A stretch of 64,000 bases of DNA. Origin: Streptomyces sp. 1331.2. Its GTDB lineage: Bacteria; Actinomycetota; Actinomycetes; Streptomycetales; Streptomycetaceae. The DNA lies in assembly GCF_900199205.1 (NCBI RefSeq), contig NZ_OBMJ01000001.1, positions 5,945,001 through 6,009,000 of the forward strand, in the 5' to 3' direction. The position numbers and the translations under genes were made by a program. This document shows, piece after piece, positions 16,195 through 28,608 of this stretch; positions within the stretch are counted from its first letter, which is position 1; each line of letters starts with the position of its first letter. The notes below the pieces were generated by a model. That model did not search any database. It saw only the letters and a list, made by a program, of their open reading frames with translations, and had not been told where the DNA came from.

Positions 16195-17289
16195 CTACCG
16201 GACGTCGACCCAGCCGCTGCGGTAGTCCGCCCAGTTCCCGGGCGTCGAGGCGAAGTCCACGTACAGCGCGACGCCGAAGTTCGCCCGCCGCGGGTCCTCC
16301 CGGCCCAGGCCCAGCCGGACGCCGCGGACGGCCGCCGGGACGGTCTCGGCGTCGCCCCAGTGGCCCCACTTGTCGTCCCAGTAGAACGGCAGGCCGATCA
16401 GCAGGTCCACGTCGGCCGGGGTGGCCTGCAGGGCGAGCTCGGTCTGCTGGGCCACGTAGCCGCCGTACAGCGGAGCGGTCGGCATCGAGGTGTCGTAGGT
16501 CATCACCGCGACCTGGTCGACCCGGCGGGCGGTCGCGGCGAAGTACGCCCCGTCCCACCACTTGCCGTGGTCGGTGAGCAGGATGCCGGCCGTGTGCAGG
16601 CCGGGGACGGGGTCGATCTGCGGGGCGGCGACCGAGAGCTTGGCGCCGCGGGCCGCGGTGACCGGGCGGACCTGGTCGAGCAGGGCCAGCCAGCCGGCCG
16701 AACCCGGGCGGATCGGTTCCATGTCGAAGTGCACGCCGTCGAAGCCGAGGTCCAGCACCTGGCGGGCGGAGGCGGTGACCCGGTCCCGGGTCGGGGCGTC
16801 CTCCAGGTCCATGGCGTCCTTCTCCGGCTTGACCTCGTCGCCCAGCCAGCTCTGCACCCGCACGCCCGGCAGCTCCCGGTGGACGGTGTCGGCGAACCAG
16901 CGGGCCCGGGGGTGGACGGCGGGCGGCAGGGTGCCGTCGTGCTCCAGCGGGCCGGTGTGCACGTACAGGTCCCGGATGCCGGTGCCGGCCAGCTGGTGGA
17001 CCAGCCCGGCCACGTCGGTCTCGGTCTTGCGGCCGTCCACCCAGGCGTGGCCGAGCCAGAGCGCGTCGCGGCCCCGGGTGCGGGCCTCGGCCGGGGGTTC
17101 ACCCGTGTAGTGCAGTCGGATCGTGACGAACACCGAGCCGAGTGCGGTGGCGGGCACGGCCGCCGCCAGCACCAGGACCAGCAGGGTCCGTCGCCACCAG
17201 GACCAGCCTCGCCAGCGGTCGCGCAGCGCCCGGAACGGGACCGCCAGGGCCCCGCCGATCCGCCGCGCGCCGGTCCGGAATCGGGCCAC
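16195..17289 (-). CDS. Membrane-anchored GH18-like glycosidase-fold protein
   Basis: A 364-residue protein. A basic N-terminus with an RDRWRGWSWWRR stretch precedes a transmembrane helix (about 38-58), so the protein is probably anchored facing outward. The rest resembles a GH18-type TIM barrel: GFDGVHFDMEP matches the DGxxxDxE catalytic strand with its acid, and VAVMTYDTSM resembles the conserved YD strand. It may cleave or only bind a glycan; typical chitinase substrate-binding inserts are not obvious. The upstream frame reaches 17418, but the GTG at 17289 has GGGGGAG 7 nt before it and leaves space for the divergent metH promoter. Confidence 0.7.
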   Translation of the reverse strand: MARFRTGARRIGGALAVPFRALRDRWRGWSWWRRTLLVLVLAAAVPATALGSVFVTIRLHYTGEPPAEARTRGRDALWLGHAWVDGRKTETDVAGLVHQLAGTGIRDLYVHTGPLEHDGTLPPAVHPRARWFADTVHRELPGVRVQSWLGDEVKPEKDAMDLEDAPTRDRVTASARQVLDLGFDGVHFDMEPIRPGSAGWLALLDQVRPVTAARGAKLSVAAPQIDPVPGLHTAGILLTDHGKWWDGAYFAATARRVDQVAVMTYDTSMPTAPLYGGYVAQQTELALQATPADVDLLIGLPFYWDDKWGHWGDAETVPAAVRGVRLGLGREDPRRANFGVALYVDFASTPGNWADYRSGWVDVR

Positions 17290-17432
17290 GCGGTCGCTCC
17301 CCCCGTTCGGTCGAACGCTCAGGATACGGAATGGGCCCGCAGCCCGAGCCGTGGGCCGGATACCCTGGCCACGTGCGTGCCCGAGCAAGCGGGCGTGCAA
17401 AGCCGACAGCCGTCGCACCAGGGAGAAGCCCC

Positions 17433-20945
<3,513 letters not shown>

Positions 20946-21010
20946 CGCCTCGGTCCCCCTCCGTTCGCTCTTTTCGGACGAAGCGGGCGTATCCTGGATG
21001 ATCCTGAACG

Positions 21011-21038
21011 GGCCGGTCCGCTCACCAGCGGGCCGGCC
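21011..21038 (+). terminator. Hairpin after metH
   Basis: A 12-bp stem with one G-U pair (GGCCGGTCCGCT at 21011-21022; AGCGGGCCGGCC at 21027-21038), loop CACC. It lies 66 nt after metH and 50 nt before the HAD gene, so it could terminate metH or sit in the HAD leader. Confidence 0.55.
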
Positions 21039-21087
21039 TGTGCCATCCCCGGGGGCTCCCCGGGGCCTGCCGGAAGGACGTCCGCCC

Positions 21088-21792
21088 ATGACCACCAGCC
21101 CCACTGCCACCCGGGTCCTCGACCACGGTGACGACCGCGGTCTGCAGGCGGTCCTGCTGGACATGGACGGCACCCTGGTGGACACCGAGGACTTCTGGTG
21201 GCAGGCCGAGGTCTCGCTCTTCGCCGAGCTCGGCCACGAGCTGGACGAGGCGGACCGCGCGCACGTGGTCGGCGGCCCGATGACCCGGGTGATGGACTAC
21301 CTGGTCGCCCGGACGGGCGTGGACATCGCACCGGCCGACCTGGGCGTCCTGGTCAACCAGCGCTTCGTGGACCTGCTGGCGGGCGGCGTGCCGCTCATGC
21401 CGGGCGCCGAACGTCTCCTCAACACCCTTGCCGCGCACGGGATCCCGGCGGCCATGGTGTCCGCCTCGCACCGGCACGTGATCGACATCGTGCTGCGCTC
21501 GCTGGGCGCCCACCACTTCGCCTTCACCATCGGCGGGGACGAGGTGCCGCGCACCAAGCCGTTCCCGGACCCGTACCTGGAGGCGGCCCGCCGGCTGGGC
21601 GCGGAGCCGGCCCGTTGCGTGGTGGTCGAGGACACCCCGACCGGGGTGAGCGCGGGCGAGGCGGCCGGCTGCCCGGTGATCGCGGTGCCCTCGGTGGCGG
21701 CGATCGAGCCGGCCCCCGGACGGCTGGTGCTGCCCTCGCTGGAGCAGGTCGACCTCGATCTGTTGCGCTCGCTGGTCGCCTCGCGGGTGTGA
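21088..21792 (+). CDS. HAD-superfamily hydrolase, phosphoglucomutase/phosphatase-like
   Basis: A 234-residue HAD hydrolase. Motif I is LLDMDGTLVDTE (nucleophile Asp and acid/base Asp), motif II is MVSASHRH, motif III Lys is in RTKPFPDPY, and motif IV is VVEDTPTGVSAGEAAG. The helical cap after motif I (about 35-95) makes it subfamily IA, like beta-phosphoglucomutase or sugar-phosphate phosphatases. The substrate is not predictable. GGAAGG lies about 10 nt before the ATG at 21088. Same direction as metH, but a hairpin lies between. Confidence 0.9.
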   Translation: MTTSPTATRVLDHGDDRGLQAVLLDMDGTLVDTEDFWWQAEVSLFAELGHELDEADRAHVVGGPMTRVMDYLVARTGVDIAPADLGVLVNQRFVDLLAGGVPLMPGAERLLNTLAAHGIPAAMVSASHRHVIDIVLRSLGAHHFAFTIGGDEVPRTKPFPDPYLEAARRLGAEPARCVVVEDTPTGVSAGEAAGCPVIAVPSVAAIEPAPGRLVLPSLEQVDLDLLRSLVASRV

Positions 21793-22039
21793 CCCGCGGG
21801 TGACCGTCGAGTGTGATTGTCCTCTCATTGCGGACCGCCCCTACCGGCCGGTACGGGGCGTCAGGGGGCTCCGATCCGGGGGGATCGGGGGAGAAAAAGG
21901 GCATTGACCGACATCTCGTCGGTCGCGGCCGCGCTGCCCGTAACCACCGTGTCCCAAACGTCATCTGCGCGGGTATCGGTCGTGCGTGTTCGATATGGCA
22001 CGCTACTCGGGTTTCGTGCCACCGATAAGGACGCGCCCC

Positions 22040-23638
22040 GTGAAGACTTCAGCTGAACGCCTCGCAGTACTCGGCTGTGCCGGTCTGGTCGCCGTGACGG
22101 TGGCCGGCTGCGGATCGGTGACCGACGCCGTCAAGGGGGACAGCGGCAAGTCGATCACCATGGGCACCGCCCAGCTGACCGGCACGCTGGACCCGGCGAT
22201 GTCCTACGACTCCGGCTCCTGGCTGGTCATGCGCAACGCCTTCCAGTCGCTGCTCACCTTCCCGGCGGCCGCCAGCACGCCCACCCCGGACGCCGCGCAG
22301 TCCTGCGAGTTCACCAGCAGCGAGGCCACCGAGTACCACTGCACCCTGCGGCCCGGGCTGAAGTTCTCGAACGGCCACCCGCTGACCGCCGCGGACGTGG
22401 TCTTCTCGATCGAGCGCACCCGGAAGATCAACGACGAGAACGGCCCGGTCTCGCTGCTCTCCTCGATCAAGTCCGTCGAGGCCAAGGGCGACACCGAGGT
22501 GCTCTTCCACCTCACCGCGCCCGACGCCACCCTGCCGGCCAAGCTGGCCACCCCGGCCGGCGCCATCGTCGACCACCAGGTCTACCCGGCCGACAAGGCG
22601 CTGCCCAACGACAAGCAGATCGGCTCCGGCCCGTACCGCATCGACTCGGTCGAGACGTCGGGCAAGCAGCTGGGCAAGGTCGTCCTGTCGCCCAACGACA
22701 AGTACGGCGGCGACGCCAAGCTGCGCAACAACAAGTTCACCGTCCGGTACTTCGACAAGGCCGACGACCTGAAGGCCGCGCTGGACAAGGGCGACGTCGA
22801 CCTCACCGACAACAGCCTGGAGCCGAACACCGCCGCCCAGATCCGCGCCGACCAGCAGGGCGGCAAGACCGACCTGCAGGTGACCGAGGGCGACAGCAAC
22901 GACACCCGCTCGCTGGTCTTCAACACCAAGGACGCGGTCGGCGGCAACGTCGCCGTCCGCCAGGCCGCCGCGCAGCTGGTGGACCGCAAGGCGCTCGCCC
23001 GCGACGTCTTCGCCCGGACCGTCCAGCCGCTGTACGCGATGGTCCCGGCCGGCGTCACCGGCCACACCACCGCCTTCTTCGACCGCTACGGCGACCAGGA
23101 CCTGGCCAAGGCCAAGAAGATCCTGACCGACGCCAAGGTCCAGACCCCGGTCAAGCTGAACCTCACCTGGTCCCGCTCGCGGGCCGGCAGCAACGAGGCC
23201 GACACGCTGAAGAAGCAGCTGGAGGCCGGCGGCCTCTTCCAGGTCACCGTCCAGCAGGAGCCGGACTGGGACGCGTACAAGAAGGGCTGGGCCGAGGGCA
23301 AGTACCAGGCGTACGTCATCGGTTGGTTCGCCGACTACCCGGACCCGGACAACTACATCGCCCCGCTGCTGGTCAACGGCGGTGCCTACCACCACGGTTG
23401 GGACGACCCGCGGATCAGCGGGAAGCTGGTGCCGGAGGGCCTCAAGCAGGCCGACCGCAGCGCCGCCTCGCCCGGCTACGCGCAGATCCAGCAGATCGAG
23501 GCCGAGAACGCGCCGCTGATCCCGCTGTACCAGAACAAGGCCTTCTACGCGGCGCGTTCGTACGTCACCGGCGTCGAGTCCACCGTCGACACCACCGGCT
23601 TCTTCCGCTTCTGGGAGATCAGCCGGAACAGCAAGTAG
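22040..23638 (+). CDS. ABC-transporter substrate-binding lipoprotein, peptide (family 5)
   Basis: A 532-residue extracellular solute-binding protein of the OppA/DppA family. A GTG start (AAGGA 9 nt upstream) begins a lipoprotein signal whose lipobox is VAGC; acylation would anchor it to the membrane. Family landmarks: LDPAMSYDSGSW, LRPGLKFSNGHPLTAADVVFSIERT, GSGPYRI, and the VIGWFADYPDPDNYIAPL motif near the C-terminus. It should capture oligopeptides or similar ligands. No permease or ATPase is next to it, so it works as an orphan or with a distant transporter. A strong terminator follows. Confidence 0.92.
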   Translation: MKTSAERLAVLGCAGLVAVTVAGCGSVTDAVKGDSGKSITMGTAQLTGTLDPAMSYDSGSWLVMRNAFQSLLTFPAAASTPTPDAAQSCEFTSSEATEYHCTLRPGLKFSNGHPLTAADVVFSIERTRKINDENGPVSLLSSIKSVEAKGDTEVLFHLTAPDATLPAKLATPAGAIVDHQVYPADKALPNDKQIGSGPYRIDSVETSGKQLGKVVLSPNDKYGGDAKLRNNKFTVRYFDKADDLKAALDKGDVDLTDNSLEPNTAAQIRADQQGGKTDLQVTEGDSNDTRSLVFNTKDAVGGNVAVRQAAAQLVDRKALARDVFARTVQPLYAMVPAGVTGHTTAFFDRYGDQDLAKAKKILTDAKVQTPVKLNLTWSRSRAGSNEADTLKKQLEAGGLFQVTVQQEPDWDAYKKGWAEGKYQAYVIGWFADYPDPDNYIAPLLVNGGAYHHGWDDPRISGKLVPEGLKQADRSAASPGYAQIQQIEAENAPLIPLYQNKAFYAARSYVTGVESTVDTTGFFRFWEISRNSK

Positions 23639-23648
23639 TACCGATACG

Positions 23649-23700
23649 ACGGCGGCCCGTCCGCTCCCTCGTCACCACGGGGGAGCGGACGGGCCGCCGT
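23649..23700. terminator. Strong bidirectional terminator hairpin
   Basis: A perfect 20-bp inverted repeat (23649-23668 and 23681-23700) with a 12-nt loop, between the convergent lipoprotein and response-regulator genes. Confidence 0.9.
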
Positions 23701-23771
23701 CACGTTTCTGCGGGCCGTTCACCGGCCGCTGCGGGCCGCCCTGGAGGGCTCCTGGGGGCCCGCAGGAGCCC

Positions 23772-24443
23772 CTACAGGGCGCCCGGGCGCACCAGCCCGC
23801 TCTCGTAGGCGTACACCGCGGCCTGCACCCGGTCACGCAGCTGGAGCTTGGTCAGCACGTGGCCGACGTGGGTCTTCACCGTGGTCTCGCTGACGAACAG
23901 CTCGGCCGCGATCTCTGCGTTCGACAGCCCGCGCGCCACCAGCTTCAGCACCTCCAGCTCGCGCTCGGTCAGCGCCCCCAGTGCCTGCGGCGGCGCCTCG
24001 TCGCCCGAGGGCAGCTTGGTGGCGTACATGTCCAGCAGCCGGCGGGTGATGCTCGGAGCCAGCATCGCCGCGCCGTCCGCCACCACCCGGATCGCCTGCA
24101 CCAGCTCCTCGGCCGGCACGTCCTTCAGCAGGAAGCCGCTGGCACCCGCGCGCAGCGCCTCCACCACGTACTCGTCCAGGTCGAAGGTGGTCAGCACCAG
24201 CACCTTGGCCGGGCCGTCCCGCCCCGGGCCGGCGATCCGGCGGGTCGCCTCGACGCCGTCCATCCTGGGCATCCGGATGTCCATCAGCACCACGTCGGGC
24301 TGCAGCGCCCGCACCTGGTCCAGCGCCTGCTGACCGTCGCCGGCCTCACCGACCACCACCAGGTCGGACTCGGCCTCCAGGATCATCCGGAAACCGGTGC
24401 GCAGCAGCGGCTGGTCGTCGACCAGCAGCACTCGGATCGTCAC
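23772..24443 (-). CDS. NarL/LuxR-type response regulator, orphan
   Basis: A 223-residue two-component regulator. The receiver domain (1-120) has the acidic pair in VLLVDDQPL, phospho-acceptor Asp55 (VLMDIRMPRMDG), switch Thr (VLTTFD) and Lys105-region (GFLLKDVP). The output is a C-terminal LuxR helix-turn-helix (about 155-215; LTERELEVLKLVARGLSNAEIAAEL). No histidine kinase is adjacent. Its GTG start abuts the TAG stop of the upstream RecB-like gene with no base between, so the two are translationally coupled. It probably binds DNA as a phosphorylated dimer; targets are unknown. Confidence 0.93.
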   Translation of the reverse strand: MTIRVLLVDDQPLLRTGFRMILEAESDLVVVGEAGDGQQALDQVRALQPDVVLMDIRMPRMDGVEATRRIAGPGRDGPAKVLVLTTFDLDEYVVEALRAGASGFLLKDVPAEELVQAIRVVADGAAMLAPSITRRLLDMYATKLPSGDEAPPQALGALTERELEVLKLVARGLSNAEIAAELFVSETTVKTHVGHVLTKLQLRDRVQAAVYAYESGLVRPGAL

Positions 24444-25367
24444 CTAGGACACTCCTTGATCATCGGATCCCCCGTTGGGATCGTCTTCCTCCGACGTACG
24501 GGCCGGCGGCAGTGGCAGCGGCAGCGGGTACGGCGGCGGGGTGCCGCCGAACTCCGGGCAGCTGGCCTGGTGGTCGCACCAGTCGCAGAGGCGGTTGCGG
24601 GTGGCCGGGAAGTCCCCGGTGGCCACCGCGTGGCCGATCCGCTCCCACAGCGCCTGCAGCTTGCGCTCCACCGCGAGCAGGTCGGCCTCGTCCGGGTCGT
24701 AGCTGACCACGTCCCCGCCGCCGCCCAGGTACACCAGCTGGAGGCGCTTGGGGATCACGCCCTTCCAGCGCCACACCACCAGTGCGTAGAACTTCATCTG
24801 GAACATCGCCTTGCCCTCGAAGTCCCGCGAGGGCGCCCGGCCGGTCTTGTAGTCCACCAGCCGGACCTCGCCGGTCGGGGCGACGTCCACCCGGTCGATG
24901 TAGCCGCGCAGCAGCAGCCCCGAGTCCAGGGCCGTCTCCACGTACAGCTCCCGCTCCACCGGGTGCAGCCGGGTCGGGTCCTCCAGCCGGAACCACTGGC
25001 CGACCAGCTTCTCGGCGTCCGCCAGCCAGCGGGTCAGCGCCGCGCCGTCCGGGTCGTCCGGGAACAACGAGCCCAGCTCCGGCCGTTCTCCCAGCAGCCG
25101 CTCCCACTGGGGGCGCAGCAGGCCCAGCGCCCGCTCCGGCGTCCGCTCGGCCGCCGGGCTGTCGAACAGCCGCTCCAGCACCGCGTGCACCAGCGTGCCC
25201 CTGGTCGCCGCCGCGCTCGGCGGCTCGGGCAGCCGGTCGATCACCCGCAGCCGGTAGAGCAGGGGGCAGGTGAGGAAGTCCCCCGCCCGGGACGGGGACA
25301 GGCCGGTCGGAGGCGCCGCCGGGCGCACCGGGGCCCCGGTGGTGCTGGTGGTGTCGGTCTGCTGCAT
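24444..25367 (-). CDS. RecB-family PD-(D/E)XK exonuclease with Fe-S cysteines
   Basis: A 307-residue nuclease of the RecB/Cas4/AddB superfamily. The active site is visible: GYIDRVDV supplies one Asp, and LVDYKTGR supplies the Asp and Lys of the motif. A Cys at 34 (FLTCPLLYRL) and three near the C-terminus (NRLCDWCDHQASCPEF) match the four-Cys 4Fe-4S pattern of AddB/Cas4-type nucleases. It should act on DNA ends in repair. There is no CRISPR locus here. The ATG at 25367 is preferred: AGGG is 9 nt upstream and the start lies just before the core; an ATG at 25397 is possible. It is coupled to the following response regulator. Confidence 0.88.
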   Translation of the reverse strand: MQQTDTTSTTGAPVRPAAPPTGLSPSRAGDFLTCPLLYRLRVIDRLPEPPSAAATRGTLVHAVLERLFDSPAAERTPERALGLLRPQWERLLGERPELGSLFPDDPDGAALTRWLADAEKLVGQWFRLEDPTRLHPVERELYVETALDSGLLLRGYIDRVDVAPTGEVRLVDYKTGRAPSRDFEGKAMFQMKFYALVVWRWKGVIPKRLQLVYLGGGGDVVSYDPDEADLLAVERKLQALWERIGHAVATGDFPATRNRLCDWCDHQASCPEFGGTPPPYPLPLPLPPARTSEEDDPNGGSDDQGVS

Positions 25368-25537
25368 GGCTACGACCCTATTGCCCTTCGCTGTCATCTG
25401 ACTGCCACCGGGCTGCCACCGCGGCCCGCGCAATGGGTATGAAGGCAGAAAGAGGGGCGCGAGGCCCCGGCGGTGCCGCGATCACGTAGCGTGGGCGCAC
25501 CGGGGGCACGACGGGGGAGACGACCGAAGGGATCACG

Positions 25538-26749
25538 GTGAGCGACAGCAGGGGGCAGCAGACCTCCGACCAGCCACCGCAGGACGACGGCGGCCGCCCG
25601 ACCGGGAAGCCGCCGGAGCGCAGCGGCGGCCTCCTGATGGGCCGGCCCTTCGGCGTGCCCGTCTACGTCACCCCCTCCTGGTTCGTCATCGCCGCGCTGA
25701 TCACCTGGGTGTTCGGCGGGCAGCTCGGCGACGTGCTGCCCGACCTCGGCGGCGCCCGCTACCTGGTCGCGTTCTCCTTCGCGGTCGCCTTCTACGCCTC
25801 CGTCCTGGTGCACGAGCTCGCCCACACCCTGGTCGCGCTGCGTTACAAGCTCGGGGTGCGGCGGATCCAGCTGCAGTTCTTCGGCGGCGTCTCCGAGATC
25901 GAGAACGAGGCCACCACGCCCTGGCGGGAGTTCTGGCTGGCCTTCGTCGGCCCGCTGCTGTCCCTGGCGCTCGGCGGCCTGTTCTACCTCGCCGTACGGG
26001 CCGTGGACCTCGCCACCGTGCCCGGGGTGCTGCTCACCGGCCTGATGGTCTCCAACCTGGTCGTCGCCGCCTTCAACCTGCTGCCCGGCCTGCCGCTGGA
26101 CGGCGGGCGGATGCTGCGCGCCGTCGTCTGGGCGGTCACCGGCAAGGCGATGACCGGCACCGTGGTCGCCGCCTGGGTCGGCCGGGCGCTGGCGGTCGCG
26201 GTGCTGTTCGGCCTGCCGCTGGTCAGCGCCGCCCGCGGGGTCGAGCGCAGCACCACCGACACCCTGGTGGACGCGGTGCTGGCCGCCGTGCTCGCCGCGA
26301 TCATCTGGAACGGCGCCACCGGCAGCGTGCGCAACGCCCGGCTCAAGGAGGCGCTGCCCGCCCTGCGGCTGCGCGACCTGGCCCGGCGGGCCGTCGAGGT
26401 CACCGCCGACACCCCGCTCGGCGAGGCGATGCGCCGCGCCCACGAGGCCCGGGCCGGCGCGGTGGTCGTGGTGGACGGCCGGGGCGAGCCGATCGCCATC
26501 GTCCGCGAGTCCGCGGTCCGGGGCGTACCCGAGCACCGCCGCCCCTGGGTGGCCGTCGGCCCGCTCGCCCGCGACCTCGAACCCGGGCTGAGACTGGACG
26601 CCGACCTGAGCGGCGAGGAGCTGCTGCGGGCCGTCCAGGCCACCCCGGCGGGGGAGTACCTGGTGATCGAGGCGGACGGCCGGGTGTACGGCGTCGTCGC
26701 GCTCACCGACATCGAGCAGCGGCTGACCGCGGCCGTCGCCGGGCGGTGA
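25538..26749 (+). CDS. Site-2 protease (rhomboid-like M50) with CBS domains
   Basis: A 403-residue integral-membrane zinc metalloprotease. Zinc ligands are His92, Glu93 and His96 (VHELAHTLV), with the third ligand in LPLDGGRMLRA near residue 187. About five to six transmembrane helices span residues 45-260. The C-terminal 130 residues form a CBS pair that may sense an adenosyl ligand. Family members cut transmembrane anchors, often of anti-sigma factors. The start is a GTG at 25538 with AAGGGA 6 nt before it. It is divergent from the RecB-like gene. In Streptomyces the gene lies just upstream of trmI and the proteasome locus. Confidence 0.92.
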   Translation: MSDSRGQQTSDQPPQDDGGRPTGKPPERSGGLLMGRPFGVPVYVTPSWFVIAALITWVFGGQLGDVLPDLGGARYLVAFSFAVAFYASVLVHELAHTLVALRYKLGVRRIQLQFFGGVSEIENEATTPWREFWLAFVGPLLSLALGGLFYLAVRAVDLATVPGVLLTGLMVSNLVVAAFNLLPGLPLDGGRMLRAVVWAVTGKAMTGTVVAAWVGRALAVAVLFGLPLVSAARGVERSTTDTLVDAVLAAVLAAIIWNGATGSVRNARLKEALPALRLRDLARRAVEVTADTPLGEAMRRAHEARAGAVVVVDGRGEPIAIVRESAVRGVPEHRRPWVAVGPLARDLEPGLRLDADLSGEELLRAVQATPAGEYLVIEADGRVYGVVALTDIEQRLTAAVAGR

Positions 26750-26809
26750 CCGCGGGGTGGTGACCACCGGGCGGTGATCACCGTGGTCGGCCGGAGCGCA
26801 CGCTTCCCT

Positions 26810-26815
26810 TAGGAT
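26810..26815 (+). promoter_or_regulatory. -10 box of a probable leaderless trmI transcript
   Basis: TAGGAT ends 7 nt before the ATG at 26823; the intervening TGGCCGC is not a ribosome binding site. Confidence 0.5.
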
Positions 26816-26822
26816 TGGCCGC

Positions 26823-27782
26823 ATGTCCGAACCGACCGGTGCCGCCCGCCGACGCGGGCCCTTCCAGGTCGGGGACCAGGTCCAGCTGACCGACCCCAAG
26901 GGTCGCCACTACACGTTCACGCTCCAGGCCGGGAACCAGTTCCACACCCACAAGGGTGCGTTCCCCCACGACGAGCTGATCGGCGCCCCCGAAGGCACGG
27001 TCGTGCGCACCACGGGGAACGTCCCGTACCTCGCGCTGCGCCCCCTGCTCCCCGACTACGTCCTGTCCATGCCGCGCGGCGCCGCCGTGATCTACCCCAA
27101 GGACGCGGGGCAGATCCTGGCCATGGCCGACATCTTCGCCGGCGCCCGCGTGGTCGAGGCCGGTGTCGGCTCGGGCGCGCTCAGCACGTACCTGCTGCGC
27201 GCCGTCGGCGAGCAGGGCATGCTGGCCTCCTACGAGCGCCGGCAGGACTTCGCCGACATCGCCAAGGGGAACGTCGAGCGCTACTTCGGCGGGTCGCACC
27301 CGGCGTGGAAGCTCACCGTCGGCGACCTCCAGGACAACCTGGTCGAGACCGACGTCGACCGCATCATCCTGGACATGCTCGCCCCCTGGGAGTGCCTGGA
27401 CGTCGCCTCCAAGGCGCTCGTCCCCGGCGGCCTCATCTGCTGCTACGTGGCCACCACCACGCAGATGTCCAAGACCGTCGAGGCGCTGCGCGACCACGGC
27501 ACCTTCACCGAGCCGCAGGCCTGGGAGACCATGGTCCGCACCTGGCACCTGGAGGGCCTGGCCGTCCGCCCGGACCACCGGATGATCGGCCACACCGGCT
27601 TCCTGCTCACCGCCCGCCGCCTGGCGGACGGCGTCGAGCCGCCGCTGCGCCGCCGCCGCCCGGCCAAGGGCGCGTACGGCGAGGACTACGACAGCGGGGC
27701 GCCCGAGCCGTCGCTGCAGGAGCGCGCCGCCGCCCGCAAGGCCGCCCGCGCCGGCGACACCGACCAGCCCGACCTGGGCTGA
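26823..27782 (+). CDS. trmI: tRNA (adenine-58-N1)-methyltransferase
   Basis: A 319-residue class I AdoMet methyltransferase that makes m1A58 in the T-loop of tRNA, working as a tetramer. The small N-terminal beta domain (FQVGDQVQLTDPKGRHYTFTLQAG) precedes the Rossmann domain, with the AdoMet motif VVEAGVGSGALSTYL and the catalytic-region ILDMLAPWECLDVAS. The KRRRPAKGAYGEDY-type C-terminal tail is typical of actinobacteria. In this phylum the gene is classically adjacent to the proteasome locus, as here. The start appears leaderless. Confidence 0.94.
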   Translation: MSEPTGAARRRGPFQVGDQVQLTDPKGRHYTFTLQAGNQFHTHKGAFPHDELIGAPEGTVVRTTGNVPYLALRPLLPDYVLSMPRGAAVIYPKDAGQILAMADIFAGARVVEAGVGSGALSTYLLRAVGEQGMLASYERRQDFADIAKGNVERYFGGSHPAWKLTVGDLQDNLVETDVDRIILDMLAPWECLDVASKALVPGGLICCYVATTTQMSKTVEALRDHGTFTEPQAWETMVRTWHLEGLAVRPDHRMIGHTGFLLTARRLADGVEPPLRRRRPAKGAYGEDYDSGAPEPSLQERAAARKAARAGDTDQPDLG

Positions 27783-27799
27783 GTCCGCACAACCGGAAC

Positions 27800-27831
27800 A
27801 GGGGTGGCACGAGAATTCTCGTGCCACCCCT
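27800..27831 (+). terminator. Perfect palindromic terminator with T-run
   Basis: Two 16-nt arms (27800-27815 and 27816-27831) are exactly complementary with an EcoRI-like GAATTC centre, followed by TTTTG. It forms a hairpin at the end of trmI. Confidence 0.85.
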
Positions 27832-27944
27832 TTTGTCGTGGCCGGCCCGCCCCTGCAACGCCCCGGCCGGCATTTCCGTCAGCACGGTGTGGGAGGATGC
27901 TCGCTCACGCAGACCAGCTCCTGGAGCTCTGGAGGGGACGCCTG

Positions 27945-28556
27945 GTGGAGACCGCGGTCGGGACGACGGCGACGGCTGGACAGCAGACACCGCGGGGCCG
28001 CACCCGGCCCGGGCACGCGCGCACCGCCCCCTGGCACTGGGCCCTCGCCCTGGCCGGCTGCGGCGCGGTGGTGGCCGCCGCCCTCGCCGCCTCCCCGGCG
28101 ACCGGCACCCCGGTGCCCGGGCACGGCACTCCCAAGGCCCTCGCCGCGAGCGCGGCCCCCGATCCGGCCGAGGTCCAACTCCCGCTGGACTGCGGACCGT
28201 TCCCGGTGAAGACGGTGCTCAGCGTGCCCGCCGAACTCGGCGGCGGCCGCCCCGGCACGGTGGTCGCGGCGCACTGCGACACCGAGACCGGCACCCCGCC
28301 GGACGCCGTCTTCCTGCTCGGCTTCGGCTCCGACGGCCGCCCCGCGGTGGTCGCCACCCTGCTCCCCGAGCGCGAGAACCTCACCGTGAACCGGCTCGCG
28401 GTGCGCTCCGACGGCGCCATCACCGGCCACGCGCAGGGGTATTCGAGCGAGGACGTGCCGCGCTTCCGGCCCGACATCTCACTCGACCTCAGCTGGACGC
28501 ACAAGGGCGGCGGCTGGGAACGCTCCCAGACCGCCGCCCCGGTCTCCGTGGCCTGA
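27945..28556 (+). CDS. Membrane-anchored or secreted hypothetical protein
   Basis: A 203-residue protein with no family I recognise. A short basic N-terminus (TPRGRTRPGHARTAPWHW) leads into one transmembrane or signal segment (about 30-50; ALALAGCGAVVAAALAAS), then an extracellular domain with two Cys (LDCGPF and AAHCDTETG) that may form a disulfide and a C-terminal Trp-rich end (SWTHKGGGWERS). The open frame extends to 27804 with an ATG at 27897, but GGAGGGG lies 7 nt before the GTG at 27945, while the ATG is abutted by its own GGGAGG, too close to work. It converges on the ferredoxin gene. Confidence 0.7.
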   Translation: METAVGTTATAGQQTPRGRTRPGHARTAPWHWALALAGCGAVVAAALAASPATGTPVPGHGTPKALAASAAPDPAEVQLPLDCGPFPVKTVLSVPAELGGGRPGTVVAAHCDTETGTPPDAVFLLGFGSDGRPAVVATLLPERENLTVNRLAVRSDGAITGHAQGYSSEDVPRFRPDISLDLSWTHKGGGWERSQTAAPVSVA

Positions 28557-28608
28557 CAGCAACTCGCCCGCTCGCCTCCGGGCGCTCAGGCCCGGTGCCT
28601 CGGGGCGG

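Noticed and set aside
17290..17432. Cobalamin riboswitch upstream of metH
   Set aside because: Only about 140 bp to the divergent gene start, and no B12-box-like element or long structured leader is visible.
24444..25367. Cas4 of a CRISPR system
   Set aside because: The nuclease has Cas4-like Fe-S cysteines, but there is no repeat array or other cas gene; a general RecB-like repair nuclease fits better.
27804..27944. Upstream extension of the hypothetical gene at 27945
   Set aside because: It would begin inside the trmI terminator palindrome; the GTG with a well-placed ribosome binding site is a better start.
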